Positions 15,825 to 25,465 are shown, numbered from the stretch's first letter. The stretch is 64,000 nucleotides of DNA from JAKSCF01 sp028279945 (GCA_028279945.1 JANQMT010000107.1:40425-104424); one strand, 5' to 3'. Notes: generated by a model not told the origin, from the letters alone. Program-made: numbers and translations.

Positions 15825-15831
15825 ATATTCC

Positions 15832-15965
15832 AATTAATAGTGAGTAATGAATAATTAATAATTTTGGATGACTTTGTTTCATAAAGTCTAATTAAAAATA
15901 TTTAAATAGGTTTTGTGAAGCAAAATCAATCTTAATTAATCATTATTATCTATTAATGATTAATT
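15832..15965. repeat. AT-rich palindromic repeat element, copy B, inside the antiporter operon
   Basis: The ends form an imperfect AT-rich inverted repeat (AATTAATAG...AATGAATAATTAATAA against TTAATTAATCATTA...). Two internal hairpins follow: GACTTT/AAAGTC (15870-15888) and TTTTG/CAAAA (15911-15925). The layout and terminal sequence match copy A at 2128-2248. It fills most of the 159 bp between mnhG and the next subunit, so it must be transcribed with the operon. The RNA could fold and affect processing or relative expression. Confidence 0.65.
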
Positions 15966-15983
15966 CTTAAACGAGGTGTTAAA

Positions 15984-16241
15984 ATGGAACCATTTATGAT
16001 CATTATGCTGATATCCCTTATGATTTTCAGTATATCTGTATCTATCATAAAGAGCTTATTAGGAAGTATCATTGTTTTTGCTGTATATAGCCTGATCATG
16101 GCTATTCTCTGGCAGCAGTTAAACGCACCTGATTTAGCAATAACAGAAGCAGCCGTTGGAGCAGGGGTGACAACGATATTGTTTATTATCACCTTAAAAA
16201 AAATTCATCATGGTGAAAATAATGCGAGGGATAAAAAATGA
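15984..16241 (+). CDS. MbhD-like subunit (DUF4040), from the C-terminal region of MrpA
   Basis: An 85-residue, three-helix protein. ILWQQLNAPDLAITEAAVGAG carries the conserved A-P-D-x-A-x-T-E-A-x-x-G pattern found in MbhD and in the C-terminal part of MrpA. In canonical Mrp systems this segment is fused to the large A subunit; here it is a separate gene, as in Mbh hydrogenase clusters. ACGAGGTG precedes the ATG. The stop overlaps the next start (ATGA). Confidence 0.88.
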   Translation: MEPFMIIMLISLMIFSISVSIIKSLLGSIIVFAVYSLIMAILWQQLNAPDLAITEAAVGAGVTTILFIITLKKIHHGENNARDKK

Positions 16242-16504
16242 GACAGATTCTATGCGTATTCATCACCATATTCATTATTATTGCATTATTGATAGGCGTA
16301 TCGGAGTGTCCGACATTTGGAAATCCAAATAACCCTGAACACAATGTTCTCAGCAAAGGATACATAGCCAATGCTATGGAGGATACCGGTGCTAAAAACA
16401 TTGTATGCGCCGTTATTCTGGACTATAGGGCTCTTGATACATTTATAGAAGCTATTGTATTGTTTTCCGGCGTTATTGTGGTGATGTCAATATTAAAGGA
16501 ATAA
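16238..16504 (+). CDS. MbhE-like subunit, from the MrpA C-terminus
   Basis: An 88-residue protein with an N-terminal helix, a short external segment and a second helix. The core MEDTGAKNIVCAVILDYRALDTFIEA is the conserved V-E-D-T-G-x-x-N-x-V-x-x-V-I-x-D-x-R-A-x-D-T pattern of MbhE. It starts with ATGA overlap to the preceding subunit, so the two probably work as a coupled pair. In aerobic Mrp systems both belong to MrpA. Confidence 0.88.
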   Translation: MRQILCVFITIFIIIALLIGVSECPTFGNPNNPEHNVLSKGYIANAMEDTGAKNIVCAVILDYRALDTFIEAIVLFSGVIVVMSILKE

Positions 16505-16518
16505 TAGGAGTTTATAAA

Positions 16519-16923
16519 ATGGATAATTTAGTGCTTAAGCAGGTTACAAAATATATTGTACCTTGTATTCAATTATTTGGTATTTATGTCATATTAAACG
16601 GGCATATTTCGCCTGGAGGCGGGTTCGCAGGAGGTACTATTATTGCCTCCAGTATTATTCTTAAGGATGTCGCTTTAGGAAAAGCATCTATAAGTTTTAA
16701 TCAAGACCATGCATTAAAGCTAATTTGTATTTCTCTTATGACTTATGGCATTTTAAAGGGCTACAGTTTTTTATCCGATACTTTACACTTGCCCCATCCG
16801 CCCATAGGAACACCCGGACATATTTTAAGCGGAGGTTTTTTACTTCCTTTGAATATACTCATAGGGATTACGGTTACCTCAACTATATTTATCCTATATG
16901 ACCTGTTTTCATTGAAAAATTAA
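16519..16923 (+). CDS. mnhB: Mrp/Mbh-type antiporter subunit B
   Basis: A 134-residue MnhB/MrpB (MbhF-like) membrane subunit with four helices. The family motif GHISPGGGFAGGTIIASSIIL is clear near residue 28. TAGGAG stands before the ATG. It sits in conserved order before mnhC. Confidence 0.94.
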   Translation: MDNLVLKQVTKYIVPCIQLFGIYVILNGHISPGGGFAGGTIIASSIILKDVALGKASISFNQDHALKLICISLMTYGILKGYSFLSDTLHLPHPPIGTPGHILSGGFLLPLNILIGITVTSTIFILYDLFSLKN

Positions 16924-16953
16924 GAACTGCTAGGGCTTCAAGGAGGATATTTT

Positions 16954-17325
16954 ATGGCTTCGTTATTGGATCATTATTTTGAATCCGCATCTATTATATT
17001 ATTTGGTATTGGATTAGCAACACTTATGTTGAACAAAAATTTAATAAAAAAAATTATTGGCATGAACATCATGGATACTTCTGTTTTTCTCTTTCTAGTT
17101 GCCAAGGGTTATATTACAGGTAAACATGCTCCCATCATTACCGATGAGTTTGAAGGTGTGAACGCTTATGTGAATCCTATTCCTTCTGCTTTAATTTTAA
17201 CCGGTATAGTCGTAACAGTGAGCATTACTGCAGTTCTTTTAGCCCTGACTATAAAGATCAATCAAATATATGGAACCATAGATTTGGAAGAAATCATTCG
17301 CATTGAAAGGGGGAAGGTCAGTTGA
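16954..17325 (+). CDS. mnhC: Mrp/Mbh-type antiporter subunit C (NuoK-like)
   Basis: A 123-residue MnhC/MrpC (MbhG-like) protein homologous to NuoK, with three helices. The motif KKIIGMNIMDTSVFLFLVAKGY and the central PIPSALILTGIVVTVSITA are characteristic. AAGGAGG precedes the ATG. Its TGA overlaps the next ATG by one base (TGATG), which suggests coupled translation with the first antiporter-like subunit. Confidence 0.94.
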   Translation: MASLLDHYFESASIILFGIGLATLMLNKNLIKKIIGMNIMDTSVFLFLVAKGYITGKHAPIITDEFEGVNAYVNPIPSALILTGIVVTVSITAVLLALTIKINQIYGTIDLEEIIRIERGKVS

Positions 17326-18797
17326 TGACAACCAATTTACCTTTAACACAGATATTTTTACTATTTTTATCGGCTTTTTCAATACCGCTTTTAAAAAAGA
17401 ATGCTCAAGCCAAGGCCCTTTCCTTGATTTCCTTAATTGTTGCATTCATTTTGTCAGTGGTGACCTTATGGTATGTTGCAACTAACGGGGGGTTCTTTTA
17501 TAGTGCAGGATACCAAGGAACCATCTGGGGAATAGGATTTTATATCGGCAATATCGAGTCAGTACTTAGTACTTGCTTTTCTTTTGTGATCATATGCATC
17601 GTTTGGTTTTCAACTTTAACCATTGACTATGAGATTCAAGAGAGCCGTGTTAAGCTTTTTTATACTTTACTAAGTTTATTAACGGGTAGTTTATTAGGCA
17701 TCATCTATACCAACGACATCTTTAATGGTTATGTTTTCATTGAAGTCGCCGCGTTAACTTCTTGTGGTATTGTACTCATCAAGGATAAACAAGAAAATAT
17801 CAAAGCCGCATTAAAATATCTCATCATGAGCACCATTGGCTCAGGCTTAATTTTAATGGGTATTGCTTTTCTTTATTCTTATACAGGCCATTTAAATATA
17901 CATTTAATTCATGAGCAAATCATTAGCGGGTATAGCCATTATTATAAATCTCTATTAATTGTTTTGGCGTTATTCACTGCCGGTTTAGGTGTTAAAAGCG
18001 CTATGTTCCCGCTCCATGCTTGGCTTCCGGATGCCCACGCTTCAGCACCAACAGCATCCAGTGCTTTTTTATCAGGTATTGTTTTAAAAGCCTTTGCTTA
18101 TTTTCTCATTAAATTTATATTCCGTATTATTGGTATTGAGATTGTAAGCCAATTTAATATATTACTCATTATTTTGATACTGGGTAGCAGCGGTATGCTC
18201 TTTGGTTCTTTGGTGGCAATCTTTCAAAAAAATATTAAAAGATTGGTTGCTTACTCCAGTATTGCACAAATGGGATATGTCTTTTTTGGGATAGGCCTCG
18301 GAAGTGTTTTTGGTGCCAGCGTTGCCATTTTTCATATGATGGGTCATGCTATGACCAAATCCGCTCTGTTTTTATGCTCCGGATTGATGATCGAAAAAAC
18401 CGGTGAGAAAGATATCGATCAATATAGAGGCTTAGGACATGAAATGCCGATCACTTTTATTTTATTTACTTTGGGTGCTTTATCTATGATTGGTATTCCA
18501 ATACTTCCTGGATTTATTAGTAAATGGTATTTATCCATAGAGAGTATTAATCTGAATAAAATTCTACTGATTTTCGTTATTCTTGTAAGCAGTTTACTCA
18601 ATGCTGTTTATTATTTTCCTATTATTATTAATGGGTTTTTCGGAATCGAAAATCTAAAGGATAAGGAATATAAATCTAAAAAAGTAACCAACACCAAGCT
18701 GGTTCCAATTGCTGTATTAATCATATCAATGATATTACTCGGTGCATTTTCAAAAGTAATATTGGAATTTATCAATGCAGGAGTAGTCATTGGATAA
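17325..18797 (+). CDS. mnhD: Antiporter-like subunit D, first copy (NuoL/M/N family)
   Basis: A 490-residue, about 14-helix proton-translocating subunit. The key charged residues of the family are present: the helix-5 glutamate in GYVFIEVAALTSCG and the helix-7 lysine in GLGVKSAMFPLHAWLPDAH. The HMMGHAMTKSALFLCSG segment holds a further conserved lysine. ATG 17325 is preferred over TTG 17322 because it matches the AAGGGGGAAGG spacing and overlaps the mnhC stop. It is expected to couple proton movement to sodium or another cation across the membrane. Confidence 0.93.
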   Translation: MTTNLPLTQIFLLFLSAFSIPLLKKNAQAKALSLISLIVAFILSVVTLWYVATNGGFFYSAGYQGTIWGIGFYIGNIESVLSTCFSFVIICIVWFSTLTIDYEIQESRVKLFYTLLSLLTGSLLGIIYTNDIFNGYVFIEVAALTSCGIVLIKDKQENIKAALKYLIMSTIGSGLILMGIAFLYSYTGHLNIHLIHEQIISGYSHYYKSLLIVLALFTAGLGVKSAMFPLHAWLPDAHASAPTASSAFLSGIVLKAFAYFLIKFIFRIIGIEIVSQFNILLIILILGSSGMLFGSLVAIFQKNIKRLVAYSSIAQMGYVFFGIGLGSVFGASVAIFHMMGHAMTKSALFLCSGLMIEKTGEKDIDQYRGLGHEMPITFILFTLGALSMIGIPILPGFISKWYLSIESINLNKILLIFVILVSSLLNAVYYFPIIINGFFGIENLKDKEYKSKKVTNTKLVPIAVLIISMILLGAFSKVILEFINAGVVIG

Positions 18798-18826
18798 AAC
18801 AAGCCACAACGAAGGAGAACGCTATC

Positions 18827-20278
18827 GTGATTAATGTCTTTTTAATCACTCCCATTTTATTTCCTTTTATTTTAGCCATCATCTTAGCTTTAAAAAAATT
18901 TGAGGAAAGTATACGAAACAGAATCGTTATTGGGGGTATTTCAGCTAACTTTATTTTAATTGTATTCATTATATTGAGCTTTAGAAATTCAACGATTCAT
19001 ATTTTAAAGTTGAATGAATTTGTAGATATATATTTTAACATTGACGGCATCGGAATACTATTCAGTTTTCTGGTTTCCTTGCTGTGGATTTTTTCAGCTA
19101 TATATTCATCTGAATATATGAGCCATGAAAGAAAACGGAATCGGTTTTTCATCTTTTTTACGGCTACTTTAGGTGTCACTATTGGAATTGCTTTCTCAGG
19201 TAATTTAATAACACTATACGTATTTTACGAATTATTAACGCTATGTACATTTCCGTTAGTGATTCATGCAGGTAATGAAGAGGCTTTAAAGTGTGGTTAT
19301 AAGTATTTAATTTACTCGTTTACCGGTGCTACGTTTTCCTTGTTTGGTATGTTTTTAGTTTTTAGTAAAACTCAAACATTAGATTTCACAGCCGGGGGTA
19401 TTATTGATAATATTCAAAGCGTTGACCATTTTTATTTTTTAATAGCTTATACACTGACATTCTTAGGTTTCGGCGTTAAAGCCGGTTTGGTGCCTTTTCA
19501 TTCATGGCTTCCGTCGGCGATGGTAGCTCCAACACCTGTCAGTGCTTTATTGCATGCTGTTGCTGTGGTTAAATCGGGAATTTTTTCTTTGTTTAGAATG
19601 ACTTATTTTATTTTTGGTCCCGCTGCCATCATTGCTATAAAAGGAAATCTGATAGCACTTGGATTTATTTTGGCTACGATTCTAACAGGTTCCTTTTTAG
19701 CCATTCATCAAAATAATTTAAAAAAACGTCTAGCCTACTCTACTATTAGTCAGCTGGGCTATATTATGCTGGGATTGGTTGTTTTTAATCCCAATGGATT
19801 TGTCGGCGGTATACTGCATATGATTTTTCATGCCTTTATTAAGATAACTTTGTTCTTTTGTGTTGGTGCAGTTATGCATATTACACATAAAACAGAGATC
19901 CATGAAATTCAAGGTTTGGGCAAGCAATTGCCTAAATTAATGTGGTGTTTCTCATTATCGTCCATATCTCTAATTGGTATTCCTCCAACCAATGGATTTG
20001 TAAGTAAATGGTATCTGGCAACAGGAGGATTGCAGTATGGAAATGTTATTGTTGCAATCGTATTGCTATTAAGCGCATTGCTTACAGCAGGCTATTTGTT
20101 TCCAATCATTTCAACCGCTTTTTTTAAACCTATTCCGGAAGGTGAACCCATTTATCAAGAACCGGGCAAGAAAATGTTAGTTCCCATTATTATACTTACC
20201 GGAATTGTATTGATTACCGGATTTTTTCCTAATCCTTTGATTGCTGTATTAAACAATATTGCAGGAACAGTAATGTAG
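18827..20278 (+). CDS. Antiporter-like subunit D, second copy
   Basis: A 483-residue paralogue of the preceding subunit, starting with GTG after GAAGGAG. It keeps the helix-5 glutamate (YVFYELLTLCTFPLVIH) and helix-7 lysine (GFGVKAGLVPFHSWLPSAM), so it should be a working channel half and not a remnant. The ILHMIFHAFIKITLFFCVGA segment is the later conserved helix. It diverges clearly from copy one, implying an old duplication. Mrp systems normally have two such large subunits (A and D); this is one of three here. Confidence 0.92.
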   Translation: MINVFLITPILFPFILAIILALKKFEESIRNRIVIGGISANFILIVFIILSFRNSTIHILKLNEFVDIYFNIDGIGILFSFLVSLLWIFSAIYSSEYMSHERKRNRFFIFFTATLGVTIGIAFSGNLITLYVFYELLTLCTFPLVIHAGNEEALKCGYKYLIYSFTGATFSLFGMFLVFSKTQTLDFTAGGIIDNIQSVDHFYFLIAYTLTFLGFGVKAGLVPFHSWLPSAMVAPTPVSALLHAVAVVKSGIFSLFRMTYFIFGPAAIIAIKGNLIALGFILATILTGSFLAIHQNNLKKRLAYSTISQLGYIMLGLVVFNPNGFVGGILHMIFHAFIKITLFFCVGAVMHITHKTEIHEIQGLGKQLPKLMWCFSLSSISLIGIPPTNGFVSKWYLATGGLQYGNVIVAIVLLLSALLTAGYLFPIISTAFFKPIPEGEPIYQEPGKKMLVPIIILTGIVLITGFFPNPLIAVLNNIAGTVM

Positions 20279-20306
20279 TAGGTGACAGATGAAAGGAGGC
20301 ATTATA

Positions 20307-22415
20307 GTGCAGTTTAAAATAGAGTATATTTTGTTTTTAATTATTTTCATACCGGCTATTTCGGCTTTTATCGGGTTATTAATAGGAAAAAAAGGAGAAG
20401 AAATACGAAATAAATTTTATTTTGTAGTTACCTTAATTGTTTTTGCTTTAATATGCTTCCTATATCCTTATGTTAAAGCTTCACCTTTATATTTTAATTT
20501 TTCAGGTATTATGGGAACGGGTTTATTTTTAAAACTCGATTTGCTTAGATATATATTTGTATTTTTGACTTCTTTTTTATGGTTTTTAGCTTATATTTTT
20601 TCTACACGATATTTGCTGAAATATAAAAACAGAAATCGCTATTATATGTTTTTTATTCTGACATTAGCCAATACTTTAGGTGTTTTCATGTCAGACCATA
20701 TACTTAATTTGTTTACTTTTTTCGAACTGATGACAGTGTCTTCATATTTTTTAGTCATTCATGATGAAGATGAATATACCCATAGAGCAGGAAATATGTA
20801 TATTGCCATGTCTATAGCTGGTGGATTAATACAGCTAATGGGAATATTCCTGCTATATAATTATGCCTCAACCCTTTTATTAAGCGAGCTGCCTCAAGCA
20901 ATCGTCAATATGGGAGATTTAAAATATTCTATTGCAATTTTAATCATTATTGGTTTTGCGGTTAAGGCCTGTATGTTTCCACTTCATATTTGGCTGCCAA
21001 AGGTTTATCCTCCCACCCCATCCCCTGCAACAGCAGTCTTTTCGGCTGTGCTGACAAAAACAGGGCTTTTTGGGATATTGATAACACTTGAAATGATGAA
21101 ATTTGATATGTATTTATCCATATTTATTGCTGCAGCAGGTCTTTTCAATATGTTTTTGGGAGGTTTTCTTGCCATACATCATAGAAATATTAAAAAAATC
21201 TTTGCTTACAGCAGTATGAGTCAAATAGGATATATTTTACTGGGTTTGGGATTTATCGGTCTAATACCTGAACACGGAAAAGATGTTGCTTATTCCAGTG
21301 TATTTCACATGGTCAACCATGCTTTAACAAAAGGTCTATTGTTCTTCGCAGTAGGTATTATTTTTATGACCATTCAAAAGCTTAGTCTTAATGAAATCAG
21401 AGGTTTTGGTAAAAACAGTCTGATCTTAAAGCTGGTTTTTGCCGTTGGATTTTTAGGAACCATTGGTGTTCCCGGTTTTAGTGGATTTGCAAGTAAATCT
21501 ATGCTGCATCATGCCATTGCTGAGGCATACTCCATGTATCCTCCGGTATGGATGATGTCGGTAGAAGTTATCTTCGTTATAAGCAGCGCTTTTACTACCG
21601 CATATTTAATCAAAATTTATGTCGCTTTATTTCACGAAGACTATCCGGGTGTAGATGAAAAAGATAAACACTTAGACACACCACACACTGTATTTCCTTT
21701 GGTTATTTTATCCATTATTATACCTCTGGTAGGAATAAAACCGGATTTTTTCCTTCATTTGATGGGTTATTCGGCACATGTACATTTTTATACTGTAAAA
21801 AATGCTTTTAACGCGTTAATCTCCATAGCTGGAGGATTAGTGATTTATATTATATATATCAATAGATTTTTAAAGACCAAGGATCATCAAGGTCAGCCTT
21901 TATTACTCAATCCAACATATGAATGGTTTGACTTAGAAACTCATCTTTATGCACCGGTTTTATCATTCATATTTAAATATACAACACTGTTGCTTCATGT
22001 ATTGGATAATGCATTGGTTTTTTTAGCTACAAAATCCAGCTCTTTCATGAGATATCTTTTTTCTATTGAGTTTTATTCAGATGTTTCTTACTATAATCGA
22101 CTTGCTAATTTATATTTTAAAATGAAATATAGAAAACATACTAAGCATACAAAACCACTGAGTGATTCTCAATTCGTTATGAAATATCAGAAGTATTTCC
22201 AAAACAAAAAATTGGAAAGTCAGTTGTTAAGTTTTAAGAAATTAGATTCAATAAAAAAATATTCTCCGCATGAACATATGACAGAATATGCAGAAAAAAC
22301 CAATATAAAAAGTAATATTAGCGACTTATGCATAAAGCTTTCCAGTATTACTTATTCCATCATTATTTTTGCACTTATATTGGCAGCATTACTTATTATT
22401 ATGCTTGCCATATGA
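20307..22415 (+). CDS. Antiporter-like subunit, third copy, with long C-terminal extension
   Basis: A 702-residue NuoL/M/N-family protein. GTG 20307 is chosen because AAAGGAGG (20292-20299) lies seven bases before it; an ATG at 20289 would place that ribosome site inside the gene. The helix-5 glutamate (FTFFELMTVSSYFLVIH) and helix-7 lysine (GFAVKACMFPLHIWLPK) are intact. After the core (about residues 1-480) comes a roughly 220-residue tail with extra helices and a charged stretch, ending in one last helix (YSIIIFALILAALLIIML). A C-terminal helical arm of this type bridges modules in NuoL-like subunits. No hydrogenase or dehydrogenase genes follow. Confidence 0.9.
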   Translation: MQFKIEYILFLIIFIPAISAFIGLLIGKKGEEIRNKFYFVVTLIVFALICFLYPYVKASPLYFNFSGIMGTGLFLKLDLLRYIFVFLTSFLWFLAYIFSTRYLLKYKNRNRYYMFFILTLANTLGVFMSDHILNLFTFFELMTVSSYFLVIHDEDEYTHRAGNMYIAMSIAGGLIQLMGIFLLYNYASTLLLSELPQAIVNMGDLKYSIAILIIIGFAVKACMFPLHIWLPKVYPPTPSPATAVFSAVLTKTGLFGILITLEMMKFDMYLSIFIAAAGLFNMFLGGFLAIHHRNIKKIFAYSSMSQIGYILLGLGFIGLIPEHGKDVAYSSVFHMVNHALTKGLLFFAVGIIFMTIQKLSLNEIRGFGKNSLILKLVFAVGFLGTIGVPGFSGFASKSMLHHAIAEAYSMYPPVWMMSVEVIFVISSAFTTAYLIKIYVALFHEDYPGVDEKDKHLDTPHTVFPLVILSIIIPLVGIKPDFFLHLMGYSAHVHFYTVKNAFNALISIAGGLVIYIIYINRFLKTKDHQGQPLLLNPTYEWFDLETHLYAPVLSFIFKYTTLLLHVLDNALVFLATKSSSFMRYLFSIEFYSDVSYYNRLANLYFKMKYRKHTKHTKPLSDSQFVMKYQKYFQNKKLESQLLSFKKLDSIKKYSPHEHMTEYAEKTNIKSNISDLCIKLSSITYSIIIFALILAALLIIMLAI

Positions 22416-22550
22416 GTATAAAGTAACACTTAGTACTAGTAGTCTTTGACTATTAGATACAAAGTATTACAGTCGAATGACCATTAGCACTGCCTCTTAT
22501 GGCACTTAGAGCTGATAGTCTTCGAATTAATCATCTTTTTTCCATGTCTC

Positions 22551-22581
22551 GGACGTGTTGTATAGCACGTCCCTTTTTTTT
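22551..22581 (+). terminator. Intrinsic terminator of the antiporter operon
   Basis: GGACGTG-TTGTATAG-CACGTCC, a 7-bp GC-rich stem, is followed by CTTTTTTTT. It lies 136 bp after the last antiporter gene. The stretch before it (22416-22550) holds no ORF. It contains short imperfect repeats such as TAGTCTTTGACTA, a small palindrome. Confidence 0.9.
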
Positions 22582-22647
22582 GTATTAAGAAAAGGCCCTT
22601 CCTACCAGAAAAACCTTTTTTAATATAGATTATAGTAATATGAAATT

Positions 22648-24084
22648 TTATTTATCAGGATTGACCACTTCTTGCCTGGCGTATTCGTCACTAAACATGA
22701 GGTACTCTCTTTCAGCCGGTGAAATATTTGAGTATGAGCCTTTGGCTAATATTGCAAGAACCGCACCTATAATGAACCAAATGAATACAAGCCCCCATTC
22801 ATATGGCCATACTAATGAACCGGTTCCGATAGGCAAGTATAGACATAAGAAGAATACACCTGTTAATACTGCAACCGTACCTATGATTCCGCCATCTTTA
22901 ACCTTAAATGGTCTTTTAAGATTGGGTTCTTTCTTTCTAATCATGATAAAGGATGTGGAAACCATCAGATAGGCAATAACTGTCCCAAATGCGCTGGCGT
23001 TTATAAGCCAGACTAACGCATTTTTACCCATTAATGGTGATAAACAACAAAGAATGCCAACTAAAATAATAGCTGCCGTAGGCGTTTGGTATTTTGGATG
23101 TACTTTACCAAATACGGGAGGAAGCATCTTCGCTCTACCCATTGCAAATAAAACACGGGTGGCACCAACAATAAAACCATTCCAGCTGGTTAGTATCCCA
23201 CATACTGCACCTGCAATCATAATCTTGCCGAATGTTGGTGAATTGAATGCATATGCCATAGCATCCGCTACGGGCACTGTTCCGGCATCTCTTACTTCTG
23301 GCGGTGCGCAAAGGGATATACCGATAATCATTAGAATATACCATGTTGCAGCCATAATAATTGAAATGATTAGAACATTAGCAATTTGTTTTAAAGGAAT
23401 ATTCATCTCCTCAGCTGATTGGGGAATAACATCAAAACCTACAAACATAGAAGGTGCCATTAATAGTACTGCCACCATTCCAGCACCACTTGTCACAGTA
23501 GGCACCATATTGGCAACACTACCAAATGCCACACCTCCTAGCAAGAAAATAATACCTGCTAAGGTTAGTCCTACTGTAGCCATTACCTGAAATATCACTG
23601 CAGGCTTGGCTCCAAAGTGGTTTAGTATTGATAAAACAATGGCTCCTAAAGTTCCAATGGCAGCCCAAGAAAAATATACAGGAAATCCTGCAACATCCCA
23701 TAAATATCCGAGTTTAGGAATTGGTAAGATATAGTTAATGGCTGTGGATATGGCAATCCCTTCCCATGCTGCCACTCCTACATAAGCAAATGTAATTGAC
23801 CATCCTGCCACCCAGGACCAAAAATAACCTAGTCCTCTATAGGCAAATACCAATTCGCCTCCAGCCAGAGGTAACGCCGGTGTTAACTCAGCATAAGTTA
23901 ACCCAACGAAAATACACATAATCGCACCCATAACAAAAGCTATAATCGCACCCATAACGCCTGCTTCTTTTACCCAATAGCCTGCCAGCATTACCCATCC
24001 CCAGCCTATCATGGTTCCGAAAGCTAAAGCCAATACATCTGTCCGCCCCATAACTTTTCTAAGTTGATGTCTTTCTCCGCTCAT
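22648..24084 (-). CDS. APC-superfamily amino acid permease
   Basis: A 478-residue, about 12-helix transporter of the amino acid-polyamine-organocation superfamily. The first helix holds the conserved FGTMIGWGWVMLAG substrate/ion loop, and helix 3 the GGELVFAYRGLGYFWSW pattern. The substrate cannot be told from sequence. It starts 10 bp after the response-regulator gene, so it is the last gene of a kinase-regulator-permease operon and may import the compound that the kinase senses. The start is supported by AGGTGG upstream. Confidence 0.88.
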   Translation of the reverse strand: MSGERHQLRKVMGRTDVLALAFGTMIGWGWVMLAGYWVKEAGVMGAIIAFVMGAIMCIFVGLTYAELTPALPLAGGELVFAYRGLGYFWSWVAGWSITFAYVGVAAWEGIAISTAINYILPIPKLGYLWDVAGFPVYFSWAAIGTLGAIVLSILNHFGAKPAVIFQVMATVGLTLAGIIFLLGGVAFGSVANMVPTVTSGAGMVAVLLMAPSMFVGFDVIPQSAEEMNIPLKQIANVLIISIIMAATWYILMIIGISLCAPPEVRDAGTVPVADAMAYAFNSPTFGKIMIAGAVCGILTSWNGFIVGATRVLFAMGRAKMLPPVFGKVHPKYQTPTAAIILVGILCCLSPLMGKNALVWLINASAFGTVIAYLMVSTSFIMIRKKEPNLKRPFKVKDGGIIGTVAVLTGVFFLCLYLPIGTGSLVWPYEWGLVFIWFIIGAVLAILAKGSYSNISPAEREYLMFSDEYARQEVVNPDK

Positions 24085-24094
24085 AAAACCACCT

Positions 24095-25462
24095 TTATTT
24101 CTCCTCTTCTTTTAGCCCATATTCCGTCATCTTGTTAAAAAGCTGCCTTCTACTTATACCTAATTTTACGGCGGTTTTGCCATAGTTGTTGTCACACAGT
24201 CCCAGGGTGTGTTTGATATACTGAGATTCAATTTCTTTTCTAACGTCTTTTAAGGAACATCCTCCTTCAAAAATAAATTCATTTTCTTCAGATTTGGCTT
24301 TAATAGTAGGTAATGATTCTTTTTTTAGGGTCCCTTCTTCGGATAAAACCATCAGTCTTTCGATTATATTTTTTAATTCACGTATATTCCCCGGATAATG
24401 ATAGCTTTTTAGAAATTGATAAACGTCTTCTTCTACCTTGGTTATCTTTATTTTCATCTCCAGCTGGCATTTCTTTAGAAAATAATCAATGAGCAGGGAT
24501 ATATCCTCTCTTCTCTTTCTCAATGGGGGTATTTCCAATATGATGGTGCTTAATCTATAAAATAAATCTTCTCTAAAGTTGTCTGCCTCGATCTCTTCTT
24601 CTAAATTTTTATTGGTTGCTGTTATCAGTCTAAAGTTAACAGGTATGGCATCATTTTTCCCAATCCGATAAATCTTCTTAGTTTCTATTGCTCTCAATAT
24701 CTTTGATTGAGTTGAAAAGGATATATCTCCAATTTCGTCCAGAAAAAGTGTACCGCCGTTGGAGGCTTCAAAACGCCCGATGCGCTTATTAACCGCTCCT
24801 GTAAACGCACCTTTTTCATGTCCAAAAAGTTCAGATTCCAATAGATTGTCGGAAAAAGCGTGGCAATTAATATCCATGAACAAATTGTTCTTTCTAGGGC
24901 TCATTGCATGAATGTGCCTTGCAATAACCTCCTTACCGGCACCTGACTCTCCGGTAATAAGGATATTTATATCACTGTTGGCTGCCTTTTCAGCCATTTT
25001 TAATAATCGGTTATACTCTAAGTTTTTACTTTCCAGCATATAATCGATGTTTGATATTTTCTCCTTCATATAAATGTTTTCGTCTTTAAGTTGCTTAAAG
25101 CTCATAATGTTATCTATTTCCATCAGTAATTCTTCCGGACTATTGCCTTTTATAATGTATGTAAAAGCACCTTTTTTCATTGCATCCACTGCATTTTCAA
25201 TGGTTCCAAAAGCAGTCATAATGATTACAACCACATCCGGGTACTTGTTTTTTATGGCTTCTAATAAATCTACCCCATCCATTTCAGGCATGATCAAGTC
25301 GGATATCACCAAATCATAATTTTCTTGCTCCATATCCTCTAAAGCATCTTCTGCTCTGGCAAAAGTTTTTACATCGTATCCTTTGGATTTAAGAAGCATG
25401 TCCAAAACGTCACGATAATCTTGTTCATCATCAACGACCAATATTTTAAATAAATGATTCAT
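24095..25462 (-). CDS. NtrC-type sigma-54 response regulator
   Basis: A 455-residue regulator in three parts. The receiver domain spans residues 1-120, with acidic pocket DDE at 11-13 and phosphoacceptor Asp55 in VISDLIMPEMDG. The AAA+ domain has Walker A GESGAGKEV and the sigma-54 loop GAFTGA near residue 218. A Fis-type helix-turn-helix (YGKTAVKLGISRRQLFNKM) ends the protein. It starts 3 bp after the kinase gene and is almost certainly its partner. No -24/-12 promoter was found in the short gaps on either side, so its target is not identified in the window. Confidence 0.93.
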   Translation of the reverse strand: MNHLFKILVVDDEQDYRDVLDMLLKSKGYDVKTFARAEDALEDMEQENYDLVISDLIMPEMDGVDLLEAIKNKYPDVVVIIMTAFGTIENAVDAMKKGAFTYIIKGNSPEELLMEIDNIMSFKQLKDENIYMKEKISNIDYMLESKNLEYNRLLKMAEKAANSDINILITGESGAGKEVIARHIHAMSPRKNNLFMDINCHAFSDNLLESELFGHEKGAFTGAVNKRIGRFEASNGGTLFLDEIGDISFSTQSKILRAIETKKIYRIGKNDAIPVNFRLITATNKNLEEEIEADNFREDLFYRLSTIILEIPPLRKRREDISLLIDYFLKKCQLEMKIKITKVEEDVYQFLKSYHYPGNIRELKNIIERLMVLSEEGTLKKESLPTIKAKSEENEFIFEGGCSLKDVRKEIESQYIKHTLGLCDNNYGKTAVKLGISRRQLFNKMTEYGLKEEEK

Positions 25463-25465
25463 TCA

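Noticed and set aside
20289..20306. ATG start of the third antiporter subunit at 20289.
   Set aside because: A strong AAAGGAGG lies inside this stretch, placed for GTG 20307.
14646..22415. Calling the operon a membrane-bound hydrogenase.
   Set aside because: Only antiporter-type subunits are present; no NiFe large or small subunit follows before the terminator.
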